Positions 25,884 through 36,231 are shown, numbered from the stretch's first letter. The stretch: 51,837 nt of DNA from Puniceicoccaceae bacterium (GCA_022448605.1 JAKVCM010000003.1:1-51837), one strand, 5' to 3'. Notes: a model not told the origin generated them from the letters alone. Program-made: numbers and translations.

Positions 25884-28800
25884 TTAGCTAATTAACTGCT
25901 TGATGTCATCGAGACTGACTTTGGCATTCACAGCTTCGGACTCTTCAAAAAGTTCTTTCAGGATTTCAGCTTTACGGGCTTGAAGTTCTAAGACCTTTTC
26001 TTCGACGGTATTGGCTGCGATCAGCTTGATACTAGTCACGACTTTTGTTTGCCCTATACGATGCGCGCGGTCCGTCGCTTGAGCTTCAGCAGCTGGGTTC
26101 CACCATGGGTCATAGTGAAGCACAGTGTCGGCTCCGGTTAGGTTGAGGCCAGTGCCGCCAGCCTTGAGTGAAATCAAGAATACCGGAATGCTTTCGTCTT
26201 CGTTGAACTGATTACAAATCGCCAAACGGTTCTTAGTACTTCCGTCGAGATAGCAAAACTTGTGGTCTTTATTCTTTAAGTGTTGGGCGAGTAGCTTAAG
26301 CGCATAGACGAAACTGGAGAAAACGAGAATACGGCTACCAGCGTCTAGACACTCATCGAGTACTTCGTCGAAGGCAGCGAGTTTAGCGCTTTCCTTTACC
26401 GGGAAATCTTCCTCTAAAATACGTGGATCGACGCAGGCTTGGCGCAATCGGAGTAATTCGGTAAAAGCGGCGAATTGAACGCGACCTTGGTTCGCACCAG
26501 ACTTTTCCAAATTGAAAATACCACGACGGGTCTTTTCAAGAGTTTCTTGGTAGAAGCGTTGTTGTTGGCTGCCAAGTTCACAGAAAAAAGTTTTTTCAAT
26601 TTTATCAGGTAATTCGGGCGCCACTTCAGCCTTCGTGCGGCGGAGGATATAAGAAGCAGCGCGCTGGGTCTGGCGTTGATTATGCCATGTTTTATCGTCA
26701 AGACTGAGCTTTCCAGTGGGCTTATTTATATAACCGGGCATTAGGAAACTGAAGAGTGAGAAAAGGTCGTCGAGAGAGTTTTCAACGGGCGTGCCAGTAA
26801 GAAGAAATCGGCCCTCAGCGTGGAGGCTCATCAATGTTTTAGCATTTTGGCTGCGACGGTTTTTAATGTGCTGTGCTTCATCTCCGATCACAACGCACCA
26901 GTCTATCGATCCAAGTAATTCAGCATCTTGACGGAGCGTACCATAAGAGGTGATAACGATGTCATAGTCTTCAAGCACGATAGGCTCTTTAGTGCGTTTG
27001 TTTCCATGGTGCTTAAGCACTTTTAACTTAGGGGTGAATCTGGCAGACTCACGTTGCCAATTTTCCACAAGGCTGGCGGGGCAGACGACGAGTGCGGGAC
27101 ACCGATCCTGCCCTGTTCCTGTCGTATGTGCATTCTGGTTCCGGATACACTCGATTAATGCGAGCGCTTGAAGAGTTTTACCGAGTCCCATTTCGTCAGC
27201 TAGGATGCCACCGAGCTTATGACGGTAGAGATGCCAGAGCCACGCTGTACCAATGCGTTGATAAGTCCGTAGAATGGAGTCGAAACCGCGGCGCACCGGC
27301 GCGGGCTCAAGGGCGCCGACCTCTTTGAGCGCTCGACTGCGGGACTGCCAAGCTTGAGGAGCTTGCCAACCTTCGCAGAGTTCATCGAGTAGGTCTTCGA
27401 CATCAGTGAGCTCACGCGTGTCGAGGCGCTTTGTAAAAGTGGGAGTAAAGGGACGGTCGGCTTGGCCGCTGACGGCGCGCTCGATCTCATGCAGTTGCTC
27501 GATTGACTTACGGTCGAGTAAGGTAATCCCACCTTTGTTGGTCTCGACGTAATTTTTACTACTGGCTAGGGCGCGACGCAGCTCCGTCTCGTCAGTTTGC
27601 TCGCTGAATGTGATAACGAGGACAAATTTGCCCGCGTCTTCTTTGACTTTGATTTGAAGGGTAGAGATTTCGACTTCTCTAAGTTTAGCTTTGAAGTTGT
27701 CCGTGAACACGGCCTGCCATTCATCTTTTAGGGCCTTCCAGTGGCCAGCGAGAAAATTTAGCGTCTTATGGCGATCACGTAACCACCACTTACGGTTGCT
27801 TGGCTCGAGTAAAAATCCCTCAGACTTAAGGATAGAGCGTAAAGGTTGAACAGCCTCATTCTCACCCGAAGGCAAGCGTATGGCGATATATTGAGTGGAA
27901 CCATCGACGACAACGCGACTTGTCGAGTGACCCTCCATGGAAGCGGCAGCCCCACTCGCGATGGGGTAGTCACCTTTCTTTGTTGCCCAGAGTTCAGGGC
28001 CTTTGGACTCGGCGATCGCACGTAGATTGGGCTTAACTTTTTCGCGTAAGTCAATGTCAGCACGGGTCTGCTGTTTACTCGTATTTGTGTCGAGACGCTT
28101 TGACGAACTTAGGTCGAGTCCAACTGGTTCAGGCTCGGGAGTTTCGTGAACACTCTCCAGTTCACTAAGGTACTCGTAGACGCCAGGCAGTTGACCATCT
28201 TGCCAATCAATGGGCGCATGGGGCTTTTTGACCCAATACACAATAGGCTCGCCAACAATAGCATCAAGGAGCTGACGAACTTGTGTCTTTGTTAGCTGAA
28301 GCAGGCCGGCGAGTTTACCTCCACACCAAGACTCAATGATTTTAATTACGGCGACTTGCTTGGAAGCGACTTTGTACTTCTGGCGAGGGTTGAGCTTGCT
28401 CAACGGTAGGATCTCGCGGCCTGCGGCGGCATCAATTTTGAGGACAATCCCGCCGCGATTAGCGGCCTCTGGCAGGTTAGGTGGTAGAAAAATAAGTAAG
28501 CGCAGCGCTAGACCATCTTCGCCAATTTTTATGGAGCTTACGCGGGGGATTTTTTGCTTTTCGGGCTTTGGAGCAGGTTCTGAGTCTTTGGCTAAGAACT
28601 CTCCTGCTATCGGCTTAAGGACGGCTTCGTTTCTGAGAGCTTCGTAATGGAGTGCTGTAGCGAGGGCGTGCACGCACACTTTACGCTTGCGACCGTCAGT
28701 ACAGGTGCAGGTATTTTCAGCGAAGACAGTGGAGCGAAGATTCAGTTCAGGGGTGTAAATACAGTCTCCTCCCTTGACGAGTCCCTTAAGCACGGGACTC

Positions 28801-28928
28801 TCCCATTCGGCCGACTCAACAAAATGGGACTCAAAAAGCTTCTCAGCCTGCCTAAAGGCGTTACCTCCGCCCAATTCAATTAGGAAGTTGCGGTTAAAGC
28901 TAGGTGCTGGTTTTGAAGGAAGTAACAT
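25884..28928 (-). CDS. SNF2-family DEAD/H helicase with SWIM zinc finger
   Basis: A 1014-residue DNA-dependent ATPase. The N-terminus has a SWIM finger, '[17 protein letters not shown]' (CxC...CxH, ~74-90). A central region of ~450 residues of unassigned beta/alpha sequence follows. The SNF2 motor begins near residue 555: Walker A '[14 protein letters not shown]' (~575-588), Walker B '[12 protein letters not shown]' (DEAQ box, ~682), '[18 protein letters not shown]', then helicase C '[18 protein letters not shown]', '[12 protein letters not shown]' and '[14 protein letters not shown]'. Bacterial proteins of this layout are RapA/HepA-like remodelers; a role in transcription recycling or DNA repair is possible. 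It is convergent with the ApbE gene (18-base gap) and divergent from elbB. Confidence 0.95.
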   Translation of the reverse strand: MLLPSKPAPSFNRNFLIELGGGNAFRQAEKLFESHFVESAEWESPVLKGLVKGGDCIYTPELNLRSTVFAENTCTCTDGRKRKVCVHALATALHYEALRNEAVLKPIAGEFLAKDSEPAPKPEKQKIPRVSSIKIGEDGLALRLLIFLPPNLPEAANRGGIVLKIDAAAGREILPLSKLNPRQKYKVASKQVAVIKIIESWCGGKLAGLLQLTKTQVRQLLDAIVGEPIVYWVKKPHAPIDWQDGQLPGVYEYLSELESVHETPEPEPVGLDLSSSKRLDTNTSKQQTRADIDLREKVKPNLRAIAESKGPELWATKKGDYPIASGAAASMEGHSTSRVVVDGSTQYIAIRLPSGENEAVQPLRSILKSEGFLLEPSNRKWWLRDRHKTLNFLAGHWKALKDEWQAVFTDNFKAKLREVEISTLQIKVKEDAGKFVLVITFSEQTDETELRRALASSKNYVETNKGGITLLDRKSIEQLHEIERAVSGQADRPFTPTFTKRLDTRELTDVEDLLDELCEGWQAPQAWQSRSRALKEVGALEPAPVRRGFDSILRTYQRIGTAWLWHLYRHKLGGILADEMGLGKTLQALALIECIRNQNAHTTGTGQDRCPALVVCPASLVENWQRESARFTPKLKVLKHHGNKRTKEPIVLEDYDIVITSYGTLRQDAELLGSIDWCVVIGDEAQHIKNRRSQNAKTLMSLHAEGRFLLTGTPVENSLDDLFSLFSFLMPGYINKPTGKLSLDDKTWHNQRQTQRAASYILRRTKAEVAPELPDKIEKTFFCELGSQQQRFYQETLEKTRRGIFNLEKSGANQGRVQFAAFTELLRLRQACVDPRILEEDFPVKESAKLAAFDEVLDECLDAGSRILVFSSFVYALKLLAQHLKNKDHKFCYLDGSTKNRLAICNQFNEDESIPVFLISLKAGGTGLNLTGADTVLHYDPWWNPAAEAQATDRAHRIGQTKVVTSIKLIAANTVEEKVLELQARKAEILKELFEESEAVNAKVSLDDIKQLIS

Positions 28929-29032
28929 GAAACGTTAGAAACGGACAAAATATCGCATTGGTGGCAACCCCTCAGAAATATTTCGCCCTATTGGAATTGC
29001 AGAAAAATAAAGAGTATCTATTGCTCTATGTT

Positions 29033-29695
29033 ATGAAAACTAAAGTTGCTGTTATTTTATCAGGCTGTGGCGTCTATGACGGGGCTGAAATTCAAGAGTC
29101 AGTATTAACGCTACTTGCTCTGGCTAGAGCCGGCGCGGAGGTAAGTTGCCTTGCACCCGATATTGCGCAAAGGCAGGTAATTGATCATGCGAACGGCGAT
29201 GAACTAGTAGAGGAAGATCGTAACGTAATGGTCGAATCGGCACGTATCTCGCGCGGAGAAATCCTGCCGCTGGACAACGCAAAAGCGGACGATTTTGACG
29301 CATTTATTTACGTAGGTGGTTTCGGCGTGGCTAAAAACTTGTCCAGTTACGCCTTTGACGGTGCTGATTACGATGTCGATCCCGCGGTGATCGATCTCAT
29401 TCAAGCAACTCATGCAGCAGGTAAACCACAAGGCTTTATGTGTATCGCACCAGTCCTAGCCGCCCGTGCACTCGGAGACCAGCATGTCAAATTGACCATT
29501 GGCAACGATGCCGTCACAGTCGCTGCGCTAGAGGCCAAGGGTGCTCATCACGTAGACTGCTCTGTCGACTCTATCGTGGTCGACCGAAGCAACCGTGTGG
29601 CGACAACTCCTGCCTACATGCTTGCCCAATCAATTATCGAAGCAGAGAGCGGGATAAACCAACTCGTCGATGCTGTGCTAAATCTGCGTTTGTAA
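29033..29695 (+). CDS. elbB: ElbB-like DJ-1/PfpI superfamily protein (glyoxalase-like)
   Basis: A 220-residue protein of the ElbB branch of the class-I amidotransferase/DJ-1 superfamily. The start at 29033 gives 'MKTKVAVILSGCGVYDGAEIQES', matching the family N-terminus; an upstream in-frame start (28958) would add 25 poorly matching residues. Conserved 'YVGGFGVAKNLSSYAF' (~98-113) and the nucleophile region 'GFMCIAPVLAARAL' (~141-154) are present. E. coli ElbB has reported glyoxalase activity; an isoprenoid-related role was proposed historically. It appears monocistronic. Confidence 0.92.
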   Translation: MKTKVAVILSGCGVYDGAEIQESVLTLLALARAGAEVSCLAPDIAQRQVIDHANGDELVEEDRNVMVESARISRGEILPLDNAKADDFDAFIYVGGFGVAKNLSSYAFDGADYDVDPAVIDLIQATHAAGKPQGFMCIAPVLAARALGDQHVKLTIGNDAVTVAALEAKGAHHVDCSVDSIVVDRSNRVATTPAYMLAQSIIEAESGINQLVDAVLNLRL

Positions 29696-29720
29696 GGTGG
29701 AATTAATGATGATTGCGAGC

Positions 29721-29748
29721 TTGACGGAGCCAAACTGTAGCCTTTAAT
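29721..29748 (+). promoter_or_regulatory. Predicted sigma70-type promoter of rpmF-plsX-fabH
   Basis: TTGACG (29721-29726) and TTTAAT (29743-29748) are separated by 16 bases. Each has five of six consensus matches. The start site would be about 50 bases upstream of rpmF. Confidence 0.55.
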
Positions 29749-29804
29749 CCGCCAATCTAGAAAGAGTTAGGCTCTTAACACTTTAATTCAATAGCACACA
29801 TTCC

Positions 29805-29984
29805 ATGGGACAGCCAAAACGCAAACAATCTAAGCAACGCAGCCGCAAACGTCGTGGTGCGACAACTTTCGCACTGCCACAACTCTCTAAAGACGCACAG
29901 GACGGCACTCTTTTCCGCTCTCACCGCGTGAATCCTGCTAACGGCATGTATCGTGGTCGCCAAGTGCTCGACGTCGAAGTCTAA
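29805..29984 (+). CDS. rpmF: 50S ribosomal protein L32
   Basis: A 59-residue basic protein opening 'MGQPKRKQSKQRSRKRRGA' and continuing with 'HRVNPANGMYRGRQVLDVEV', the L32 pattern in length and composition. The usual CxxC zinc pairs of some L32 proteins are absent, so this is the zinc-free (C-minus) form. It precedes plsX and fabH, the widely conserved rpmF-plsX-fabH order linking ribosome and lipid synthesis. The ATG at 29805 is too short a frame for many ORF cut-offs. Confidence 0.95.
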   Translation: MGQPKRKQSKQRSRKRRGATTFALPQLSKDAQDGTLFRSHRVNPANGMYRGRQVLDVEV

Positions 29985-30043
29985 ACGACTCTGATTAAGC
30001 CATTTGATTCTGCCTTCTGCTGCTTTAATTTCGTCTTACTACA

Positions 30044-31087
30044 ATGGTCGCACCCGACGGTAAATGCACCATCGCGGTCGACGTAATGGGGAGCGACCTA
30101 GGACCCACGGAGTTTATACGTGGGCTGTTGTATGCGACTGATGAACTTGGTCTCGACTGCGACTTTACCTTAGTAGGAAAAGGGCGTCTATTGGAGCGAC
30201 TGCTAAGGGTTCGCAAGCCCAGTATAGATGCTTCCAAGATCCAAATTCACCACGCAAGCGAGGTGGTCAGCATGGCGGACAAACCGATCCAAGCGCTGCG
30301 CAAGAAAAAAGACTCTTCGATGGCTCAAGCCATAGAGTTACTAAGAGATGGTGAAGCCAATGCAGTCGTCAGCTGCGGCAACACTGGCGCTCTGATGGCT
30401 GGTGCCACACTTCGTATGCGTCCGCTAGACGGGGTCGATCGCCCTGCCCTAGGGATTATAGTGCCCAGCAAAAAAAAACCCTTCGTCCTCATCGACGTCG
30501 GTGCAAATCCAGAATCTAGCTCACTCAATCTAATGCACAATGCAGTGCTTGGTTCAAACTATGCTAGGGCTGCCCTTGGCATTGAGAACCCTCGTGTTTC
30601 TCTACTCACCATCGGTATTGAAGAAGGCAAAGGTAATAGCTTAATCAACGCATCGGGAATTTATCTGCAAGCGATCGATAAGAAGGTGATCAATTATGTG
30701 GGTCCAATTGAGGGTTTCCAAATTTTCGATGGAGACGTCGATGTGATTGTTTGTGATGGTTTCGTTGGTAACGTTGTTCTTAAATCAAGCGAAGCGGTCT
30801 TTGGCTTCGTGGGCAATACCATGAAAGAGGAGCTATTACGTAATCCTAAGCGTATTATAGGCGCAGCGCTCTCCAAATCAGCCTTCCGCGATATGAAGGT
30901 ACGACTCAGCCCCGACCAGCACGCAGGCGCGCCTCTATTAGGTCTCAAAGGTAATGTTTTGAAATCACACGGCTCTTCAAATTACATAGCGATTGCCAAT
31001 GCTTTGCGCATCGCTAGCCAAATTGTGGAGCATGATATGATTGACTCAATCAGCTTTGATATCAATCAAGCTAATGACTTAATCTAA
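30044..31087 (+). CDS. plsX: Phosphate acyltransferase PlsX
   Basis: Converts acyl-ACP to acyl-phosphate for phospholipid synthesis. The 347-residue protein has the N-terminal 'IAVDVMGSDLGPTEFIRGL' (~9-27), 'SCGNTGALMAGATL' (~113-126), 'LIDVGANPESSSLNLMHNA' and, later, 'IVCDGFVGNVVLKSSEA' and 'GAPLLGLKGNVLKSHGSS'. Length is typical (~340). It starts 59 bases after rpmF and is followed by fabH after 61 bases, so a single transcript is likely. Confidence 0.97.
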   Translation: MVAPDGKCTIAVDVMGSDLGPTEFIRGLLYATDELGLDCDFTLVGKGRLLERLLRVRKPSIDASKIQIHHASEVVSMADKPIQALRKKKDSSMAQAIELLRDGEANAVVSCGNTGALMAGATLRMRPLDGVDRPALGIIVPSKKKPFVLIDVGANPESSSLNLMHNAVLGSNYARAALGIENPRVSLLTIGIEEGKGNSLINASGIYLQAIDKKVINYVGPIEGFQIFDGDVDVIVCDGFVGNVVLKSSEAVFGFVGNTMKEELLRNPKRIIGAALSKSAFRDMKVRLSPDQHAGAPLLGLKGNVLKSHGSSNYIAIANALRIASQIVEHDMIDSISFDINQANDLI

Positions 31088-31148
31088 AACGAGCATCGAT
31101 TAGGGCTCAGTAACAGATCGAAGATACACTAAGAATAAACTTATCTTA

Positions 31149-32147
31149 ATGTCTAAGCCAACTCAATCCGTCATCATAACCGGAACTGGTTCCTACACAC
31201 CAGCTAAGGTGCTAACAAATGATGACATGGCCAAAATCGTAGACACCTCGGACGAATGGATTCGCACTCGCTCTGGCATCCGCGAACGCTGTTTCGCTGC
31301 TCAAGACGAGACAACCAGCGATATGGCTATCGCTGCCGCCGAGAATGCTTTCGCTGCAGCAAGCATCGACCGCAGTGACATAGATCTCATTATCGTGGCC
31401 ACGATAACACCAGATATGCCTTTTCCATCCACCGCTTGCATCCTTCAGAGTAAGCTTGGTCTAGGCAATATAACCGCATTTGACATACAAGCTGCCTGCT
31501 CAGGATTCATCTACGCCCTCAACACGGGTTGCAACATGCTGCGCACGGGTGCCTATAAAAAAGCACTCATCATCGGTGCGGAGAAGATGAGTTCGATCCT
31601 AGATTTCGAAGACCGAGCCACTTGCGTGCTCTTCGGCGATGCAGCAAGCGCGATCATACTTGAAGCCTCAGATACAGCTGAGGTTGGTGTGCTAGGCAGT
31701 GTTACCGGCTCCGACGGCTCCGATCCCAGCCTGCTTTATCTACCTGCCGGCGGTTCAACTATTCCCTCCTCTCACGAGTCCATCGAAGCACGTCAACATT
31801 TCATCAAAATGAACGGTAAGGAGATTTTCAAACAGGCAGTACGCGTCATGGGACAAGTCAGCAATGACATTCTAGAGCAATGCAATTTCAAACCCGAACA
31901 AGTCGACCTAGTCATCCCGCATCAAGCCAACATGCGCATCATTGAAAGCCTTGCCAAGCGGATGAAGCTGCCTATGGAAAAATTCCACAACAATCTTGAT
32001 CGCTTTGGCAACACATCTGCCGCTTCCGTCGGACTCGCACTTGACGAAGCCTATCGAAAGGACCGCATTCAATCTGGCGATCTGATCCTTCTCGTCGCTT
32101 TTGGGGCAGGCTTGACCTGGGGAGCCTCATTGATCAAATGGCAATAA
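31149..32147 (+). CDS. fabH: Beta-ketoacyl-ACP synthase III
   Basis: Starts fatty-acid synthesis by condensing acetyl-CoA with malonyl-ACP. The 332-residue protein has the full catalytic triad: Cys117 in '[11 protein letters not shown]', His258 in 'VIPHQANMR' and Asn288 in '[13 protein letters not shown]'. '[16 protein letters not shown]' (~32-47) is the family N-terminal signature. The next gene begins 5 bases after its stop (or overlaps it, if an upstream ATG is used). Confidence 0.97.
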   Translation: MSKPTQSVIITGTGSYTPAKVLTNDDMAKIVDTSDEWIRTRSGIRERCFAAQDETTSDMAIAAAENAFAAASIDRSDIDLIIVATITPDMPFPSTACILQSKLGLGNITAFDIQAACSGFIYALNTGCNMLRTGAYKKALIIGAEKMSSILDFEDRATCVLFGDAASAIILEASDTAEVGVLGSVTGSDGSDPSLLYLPAGGSTIPSSHESIEARQHFIKMNGKEIFKQAVRVMGQVSNDILEQCNFKPEQVDLVIPHQANMRIIESLAKRMKLPMEKFHNNLDRFGNTSAASVGLALDEAYRKDRIQSGDLILLVAFGAGLTWGASLIKWQ

Positions 32148-32152
32148 CCACT

Positions 32153-33169
32153 ATGCAATCTACGACCGCCTCTATACTCGCTTTCTCCCTATTTCTAGCT
32201 AGCTCGCTTCATGCCCAGTTCAACCCCCTCGATTGGTTCGGCGGTGAAGACGAAGACCTCGTCGCACTCAATTTAGCTTCCGCTGCCGATGAGTCCGAAG
32301 CGAACTCCCTCCTCAACTCTGCCAAGACAATGCTTGCCGCTGGCAACACTGGTTCAGCTGAACGCAAGCTCAAGAAAATCATTAAGAAATACCCAAAGGC
32401 TGTGGCCAGCGGGGATGCTCGCTTCCTCCATGGCCAAATTCTCATGAAGAAGGGGCGGTGGGTCAAAGCCTTCGACATCTTACAAGAGATCATCTTCAAG
32501 CATCCAAACTACGAAAATTTCAATCAAGTGCTCAGCGCTCAGTTCGATTGTGCGACCGCTCTTATGGAAGGTGCTCGAGGCCGAATCCTTTGGATCATTC
32601 CAGGTTTCAAGCAACCAAGCAAAGCTGCTAGCCAGTTTGAACAGATCGTTCGCAACGCACCTTACAGCGACTATGCGCCTCTCGCACTAATGAACACCGC
32701 GCTGATCTATGAACAGGAGCAAAGACCCGAAGATGCCATCGATATGCTTGATCGTTTGATCAACTATTATCCTCAAAGTATGCTCGCGCCAGACGCATAC
32801 TATAATATGGCACAGACCTATTCCAATCTAGTCAATGGTGCGGAATACGATCAAGGCTCGACACGCCAAGCTATCAGTTACTACGAAGACTTTCTCATTC
32901 TCTTCCCTCAAAACAGTTCCTTAGGCGAAGTAGAGAGCAAGCTCGCCGCAATGGAAGACCTGCTTGCGCGCAGTCGTCTCAACCTAGGCGACTTTTTCTA
33001 TAATTATCGCTCAAACAATACCGCGGCGCTGGTCTTCTATAACGACACCATTACCATCGCTCCAGAATCGGAGGCAGCCGAAGAGGCCCGCGCTCGTATT
33101 GCCGACATCGAGGCAGGCGTCCAACCCACCACTGGCGCCAGTATTGTACGCGGGTTTCTTGCGGACTAA
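32153..33169 (+). CDS. BamD-like tetratricopeptide protein, periplasmic
   Basis: A 338-residue exported protein with TPR-like helical repeats ('LLNSAKTMLAAGNTGSAERKL', 'AFDILQEIIFKHPNYENF', 'SKAASQFEQIVRNAPYSDYA', 'AIDMLDRLINYYPQS', 'AISYYEDFLILFPQNS'), the pattern of outer-membrane assembly factor BamD/YfiO. BamD is normally a lipoprotein. Here the signal peptide (MQSTTASILAFSLFLASSLHA) ends at an Ala-x-Ala site and no lipobox Cys follows. The start at 32153 is preferred; an in-frame ATG at 32138 would overlap fabH. Just downstream is an LptE-like gene, so an envelope-assembly role is likely, but it could be a different TPR protein. Confidence 0.78.
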   Translation: MQSTTASILAFSLFLASSLHAQFNPLDWFGGEDEDLVALNLASAADESEANSLLNSAKTMLAAGNTGSAERKLKKIIKKYPKAVASGDARFLHGQILMKKGRWVKAFDILQEIIFKHPNYENFNQVLSAQFDCATALMEGARGRILWIIPGFKQPSKAASQFEQIVRNAPYSDYAPLALMNTALIYEQEQRPEDAIDMLDRLINYYPQSMLAPDAYYNMAQTYSNLVNGAEYDQGSTRQAISYYEDFLILFPQNSSLGEVESKLAAMEDLLARSRLNLGDFFYNYRSNNTAALVFYNDTITIAPESEAAEEARARIADIEAGVQPTTGASIVRGFLAD

Positions 33170-33203
33170 TTTCTTCCACAAGAACTAAACTAACTCACTG
33201 GAA

Positions 33204-33779
33204 ATGAAGATGCTCCCAAACGCACTATATGCTAGCATGATTGCAGTGCTAGCCTTGTTTACCTCGGCCTTCATCAGCGGTTGTAATTCTTACCAATTGG
33301 GTAACCCAGCCGAACTGCCCTTTGAATCGATCTACATTAAGCCTGTCTCTAACGATAGCTTCGCGCCCCAAGCGCAAGCTTTGCTCAGCACGCAGATTCG
33401 GGACGCATTCATCCGCGATGGACGAACAAAGCTCGTCACCAGCAGGGAAACTGCTGATGCTGTCCTTCTTATCAATTTGACCGATTATAAGCGCTTCGCT
33501 GCCGCGCGCCAAAGTGAGGACACGACTACGGCCGCTAGCTTTAGCCTCGTACTCGCTGCCGAAGTCTCCCTCTTTAATCAAAACAAGGGTGATTACTACT
33601 TCCAGGAGCGCATAATCAATGAATCTTCCAGCGCTTACGTGAATAATCCTTACGCAACTCCCGCAACTGCTCAGACAGAAGATTTCCTCCAAATGGAATA
33701 CCAAGCCATGCCACGCCTCACCCACGATTTGTCTCGCCGAATTGCCGACGAAGTGCTCAACACATGGGAACCGAGATAA
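33204..33779 (+). CDS. lptE: LptE-like LPS-assembly lipoprotein
   Basis: A 191-residue lipoprotein. Signal sequence ends in lipobox 'FISGC' (Cys27), followed by 'NSYQLGNPAELPFESIYIKPV', then 'LLSTQIRDAFIRDGRTKLV' and 'ADAVLLINLTDYKR', the LptE fold pattern (a plug-like partner of LptD that places lipopolysaccharide in the outer membrane). The divergence from E. coli is large, so the name rests on pattern, length and context (after a BamD-like gene and lipid genes). A start at 33210 is possible. A strong terminator follows. Confidence 0.75.
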   Translation: MKMLPNALYASMIAVLALFTSAFISGCNSYQLGNPAELPFESIYIKPVSNDSFAPQAQALLSTQIRDAFIRDGRTKLVTSRETADAVLLINLTDYKRFAAARQSEDTTTAASFSLVLAAEVSLFNQNKGDYYFQERIINESSSAYVNNPYATPATAQTEDFLQMEYQAMPRLTHDLSRRIADEVLNTWEPR

Positions 33780-33804
33780 GATCGTTTCAGAGCCTATTTC
33801 CTGA

Positions 33805-33830
33805 AAAGCTGACTCCGGTCAGCTTTTTTT
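33805..33830 (+). terminator. Rho-independent terminator ending the rpmF-lptE transcript
   Basis: AAAGCTGAC / GTCAGCTTT, a 9-bp perfect stem, with a TCCG tetraloop followed by a T-run. It lies 25 bases after the LptE-like stop. Confidence 0.92.
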
Positions 33831-33988
33831 ATGAGGAGTTGACTAGGTATGCCTACAATTGAGCGTCCTTAACACTACTCAATCAGCTAAATAAAGGAAG
33901 CTGCATCCTAATTAGTCATCACATAGGAGCTAGTTACTCGAGGACTAGCTTGTCGGTAATGAGTAATGCCAAGGATTAGCCATGCTAA

Positions 33989-34003
33989 TGATACTCAATA
34001 TCA
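33989..34003 (+). promoter_or_regulatory. Fur-type operator upstream of siderophore-type receptor
   Basis: TGATACTCAATATCA is a 7-1-7 inverted repeat with one mismatch between arms, very like a Fur box, 75 bases before the receptor start. A weaker half-matching copy (TGAGACTCATTC) lies at 34035-34046. A TTGACA at 34013-34018 has no good -10 at normal spacing. A separate 7-bp hairpin (33928-33950) lies upstream without a T-run and is unassigned. Confidence 0.6.
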
Positions 34004-34077
34004 ATAAATATCTTGACATGCCCATATAAGCTATTGAGACTCATTCCTGATATTATTTTTACACCTACAATAAAACA

Positions 34078-36198
34078 ATGAAAACATGCGCAAAACAACT
34101 AAAGATGCTGCCCATTAAACTCATGGCCTGTGGCATTCTTTCACTGACAATCAATCCTGTGTCATCACTGGCACAAAATATGGAAACTGCAGCTGAAAAC
34201 AAGGTCTACGAATTAGATGAATTCATAGTCACAGATCAGTTTCTCTTCTCCGATCAGGTCAATGCTCTTAAAACTCCAACACCTGTCATTGACGTGCCTC
34301 AGAGCCTCTCAATCACAAGTGCTGCCGACATCTCACTTCGCGGCTTTGATAGCGTCGGTGACATTGTCGATTACACTCCTGGCGTCAACATGAACCAAGG
34401 TGAAGGCCACCGCGATGCAGTCGTCTTCCGTGGTATCCTCTCGACCGCCGACTTCTTTGTCGATGGCGTGCGCGATGATGTGCAATACTACCGTTCTCTT
34501 TACAACGTAGAACAAGTCGAAATACTTCGCGGTCCTAACGCCCTTCTCTTTGGACGCGGCGGTGCCGGTGGTGTTCTTAACCGCGTAACCAAGAAGGCTG
34601 AGGTTGGTCAAGATTTCAATGCATACTCATTGTCGCTCGACACATTCGGCGCGAGTGAAGTCTATCTCGACAAAAATGTTGCCATTGATGGAACCACTGC
34701 CTTCCGCCTGAACGCTTACTCTGATACATTCGAAAACCACCGCGACTTCTCAGATGGAAGCGGTTATGGGGTTAACCCAAGCCTTAAGTTTGAACTCAGC
34801 GGTCAAACGACTCTCGATGTTTCTGTAGAGGCGATCGATTACGATCGTTTCATCGATCGCGGTATCCCAAGTGGCGGTGATGGTAAACCTATGGACGCAC
34901 TTAGTGGTGTCGTCTTCGGCGATGAGGATTTGAATAAGTCTGAGTTTAAATTGCTCTCATTCCGTGCGCTACTGCAACATTCATTCTCTGATACCCTCAA
35001 AGGTATCTTTACTGCATCATACACTGACTACGACAAGCTCTACCAGAATATCTACGCGTCAGGCTACGATGAAGCTACAAATGTCGCTACGCTTGACGGT
35101 TACGTCGACACGACTGAGCGCCAAAACTTTGTCCTAAGTGGCAACCTAGTCGCTGAATTTGAAGCTGGTGACATCAAACAAACACTACTTTTCGGATCTG
35201 AATACATCGACAGCGAATCAGCAAACGATCGCTTCACAGATAACTGGAATGGAGATTCAAGAAATTTTAATGCTAATGGTCCATTCACAACAAACGGCCA
35301 AGGTATTGATTCTGCCGGTAATCCAAGCTCAGTAGTCTTCGACATTTTGAATGACGACACTACTACCGACCTCACGGTCTTCTCCTTATACGCCCAAGAC
35401 GAGATCGAACTATCCGACCAGCTGACCGCAGTTCTTGGAGTACGTTTCGACAGTTTCGACATTGAAATAACTGATAACGAACCAGGCGCAGCCGATAGTG
35501 GAAGCCAAAAAGATGAGGAGTTCACTCCTCGTGCTGGCCTTATCTACAAGCCTGCAGAAAACATTTCCCTTTACGCAAGTTATAGCCAGACCTTCATCCC
35601 ACAAAGTGGCGGGCAGTTTGCCAGTCTTAGCGGCGACAGAGGCCTAGACCCGGATGAATTTACCAACCTTGAAGCTGGAATCAAATGGGATCTATCGGAT
35701 GATCAAAGCCTCACCTTAGCTGCCTTCGAAATCGAGCAAGATCTCCTCCAAAGGATTAACAATGTTATAGAGAATCGCGAGGCTGAGATCCAAGGCATTG
35801 AAGCTCAATACCTAGGTCGGATTTCAGACCAGTGGACAGTTAGCGCAGGCTATACTTACCTCACAGGTGAGACCGCAGGTGGTGCTAGACCTGGGGAGCT
35901 ACCTAAGTCCTCCTTCTCGATCTGGAACAACTGCCAGGTATCCGAGAAATTGGGATTAGGCCTAGGTGCGATCTATCAGGGTGAGAGCACTCCTAAGGGT
36001 GGCGCTGGTTTTGGCACAGTAGAAAGTTTTGTTCGTGTCGATGCGGCAGCTTACTACCAGCTAAGTGAAAACCTTCGTTTACAGGTCAATATAGAGAACC
36101 TACTCAACGAGGAATACTACCCGCACGCTTATGATGATCACCAATTCACTGTGGGTGCTCCTATAAACGCGACATTATCGATCAAAGGCACTTTCTAA
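34078..36198 (+). CDS. TonB-dependent siderophore receptor (FhuA/Fiu type)
   Basis: A 706-residue outer-membrane receptor with a signal peptide (cleavage near 'SSLAQ') and a plug carrying siderophore-receptor signatures: 'TPTPVIDVPQSLSITSA' (~64-80), 'VDYTPGVNMNQGEGHRD', 'FFVDGVRDDVQYYRSLYNVE' and 'VEILRGPNALLFGRGGAGG' (~143-161). The barrel has the late 'LYASYSQTFIPQSGGQF' and 'LDPDEFTNLEAGIKWD' motifs shared by ferric-siderophore receptors, and ends 'APINATLSIKGTF'. The Fur-like box upstream supports control by iron. It precedes a Phn-type ABC importer on the same strand. Confidence 0.92.
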   Translation: MKTCAKQLKMLPIKLMACGILSLTINPVSSLAQNMETAAENKVYELDEFIVTDQFLFSDQVNALKTPTPVIDVPQSLSITSAADISLRGFDSVGDIVDYTPGVNMNQGEGHRDAVVFRGILSTADFFVDGVRDDVQYYRSLYNVEQVEILRGPNALLFGRGGAGGVLNRVTKKAEVGQDFNAYSLSLDTFGASEVYLDKNVAIDGTTAFRLNAYSDTFENHRDFSDGSGYGVNPSLKFELSGQTTLDVSVEAIDYDRFIDRGIPSGGDGKPMDALSGVVFGDEDLNKSEFKLLSFRALLQHSFSDTLKGIFTASYTDYDKLYQNIYASGYDEATNVATLDGYVDTTERQNFVLSGNLVAEFEAGDIKQTLLFGSEYIDSESANDRFTDNWNGDSRNFNANGPFTTNGQGIDSAGNPSSVVFDILNDDTTTDLTVFSLYAQDEIELSDQLTAVLGVRFDSFDIEITDNEPGAADSGSQKDEEFTPRAGLIYKPAENISLYASYSQTFIPQSGGQFASLSGDRGLDPDEFTNLEAGIKWDLSDDQSLTLAAFEIEQDLLQRINNVIENREAEIQGIEAQYLGRISDQWTVSAGYTYLTGETAGGARPGELPKSSFSIWNNCQVSEKLGLGLGAIYQGESTPKGGAGFGTVESFVRVDAAAYYQLSENLRLQVNIENLLNEEYYPHAYDDHQFTVGAPINATLSIKGTF

Positions 36199-36231
36199 TA
36201 GTAATTACTTCTTATATATCTAGCAAATTCG

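Noticed and set aside
27092-27328. Plus-strand frames within the SNF2 gene (27092-27328, 28336-28883)
   Set aside because: They overlap the motor and SWIM regions of an intact 1014-residue protein and have unlikely composition.
33249-33725. A 158-residue minus-strand frame in the LptE-like gene
   Set aside because: The plus-strand gene has a lipobox and a terminator; the antisense frame has no recognisable feature.
34013-34041. TTGACA as the -35 of the siderophore-receptor promoter
   Set aside because: No acceptable -10 at 15-19 bases; the real promoter may overlap the Fur-like box instead.
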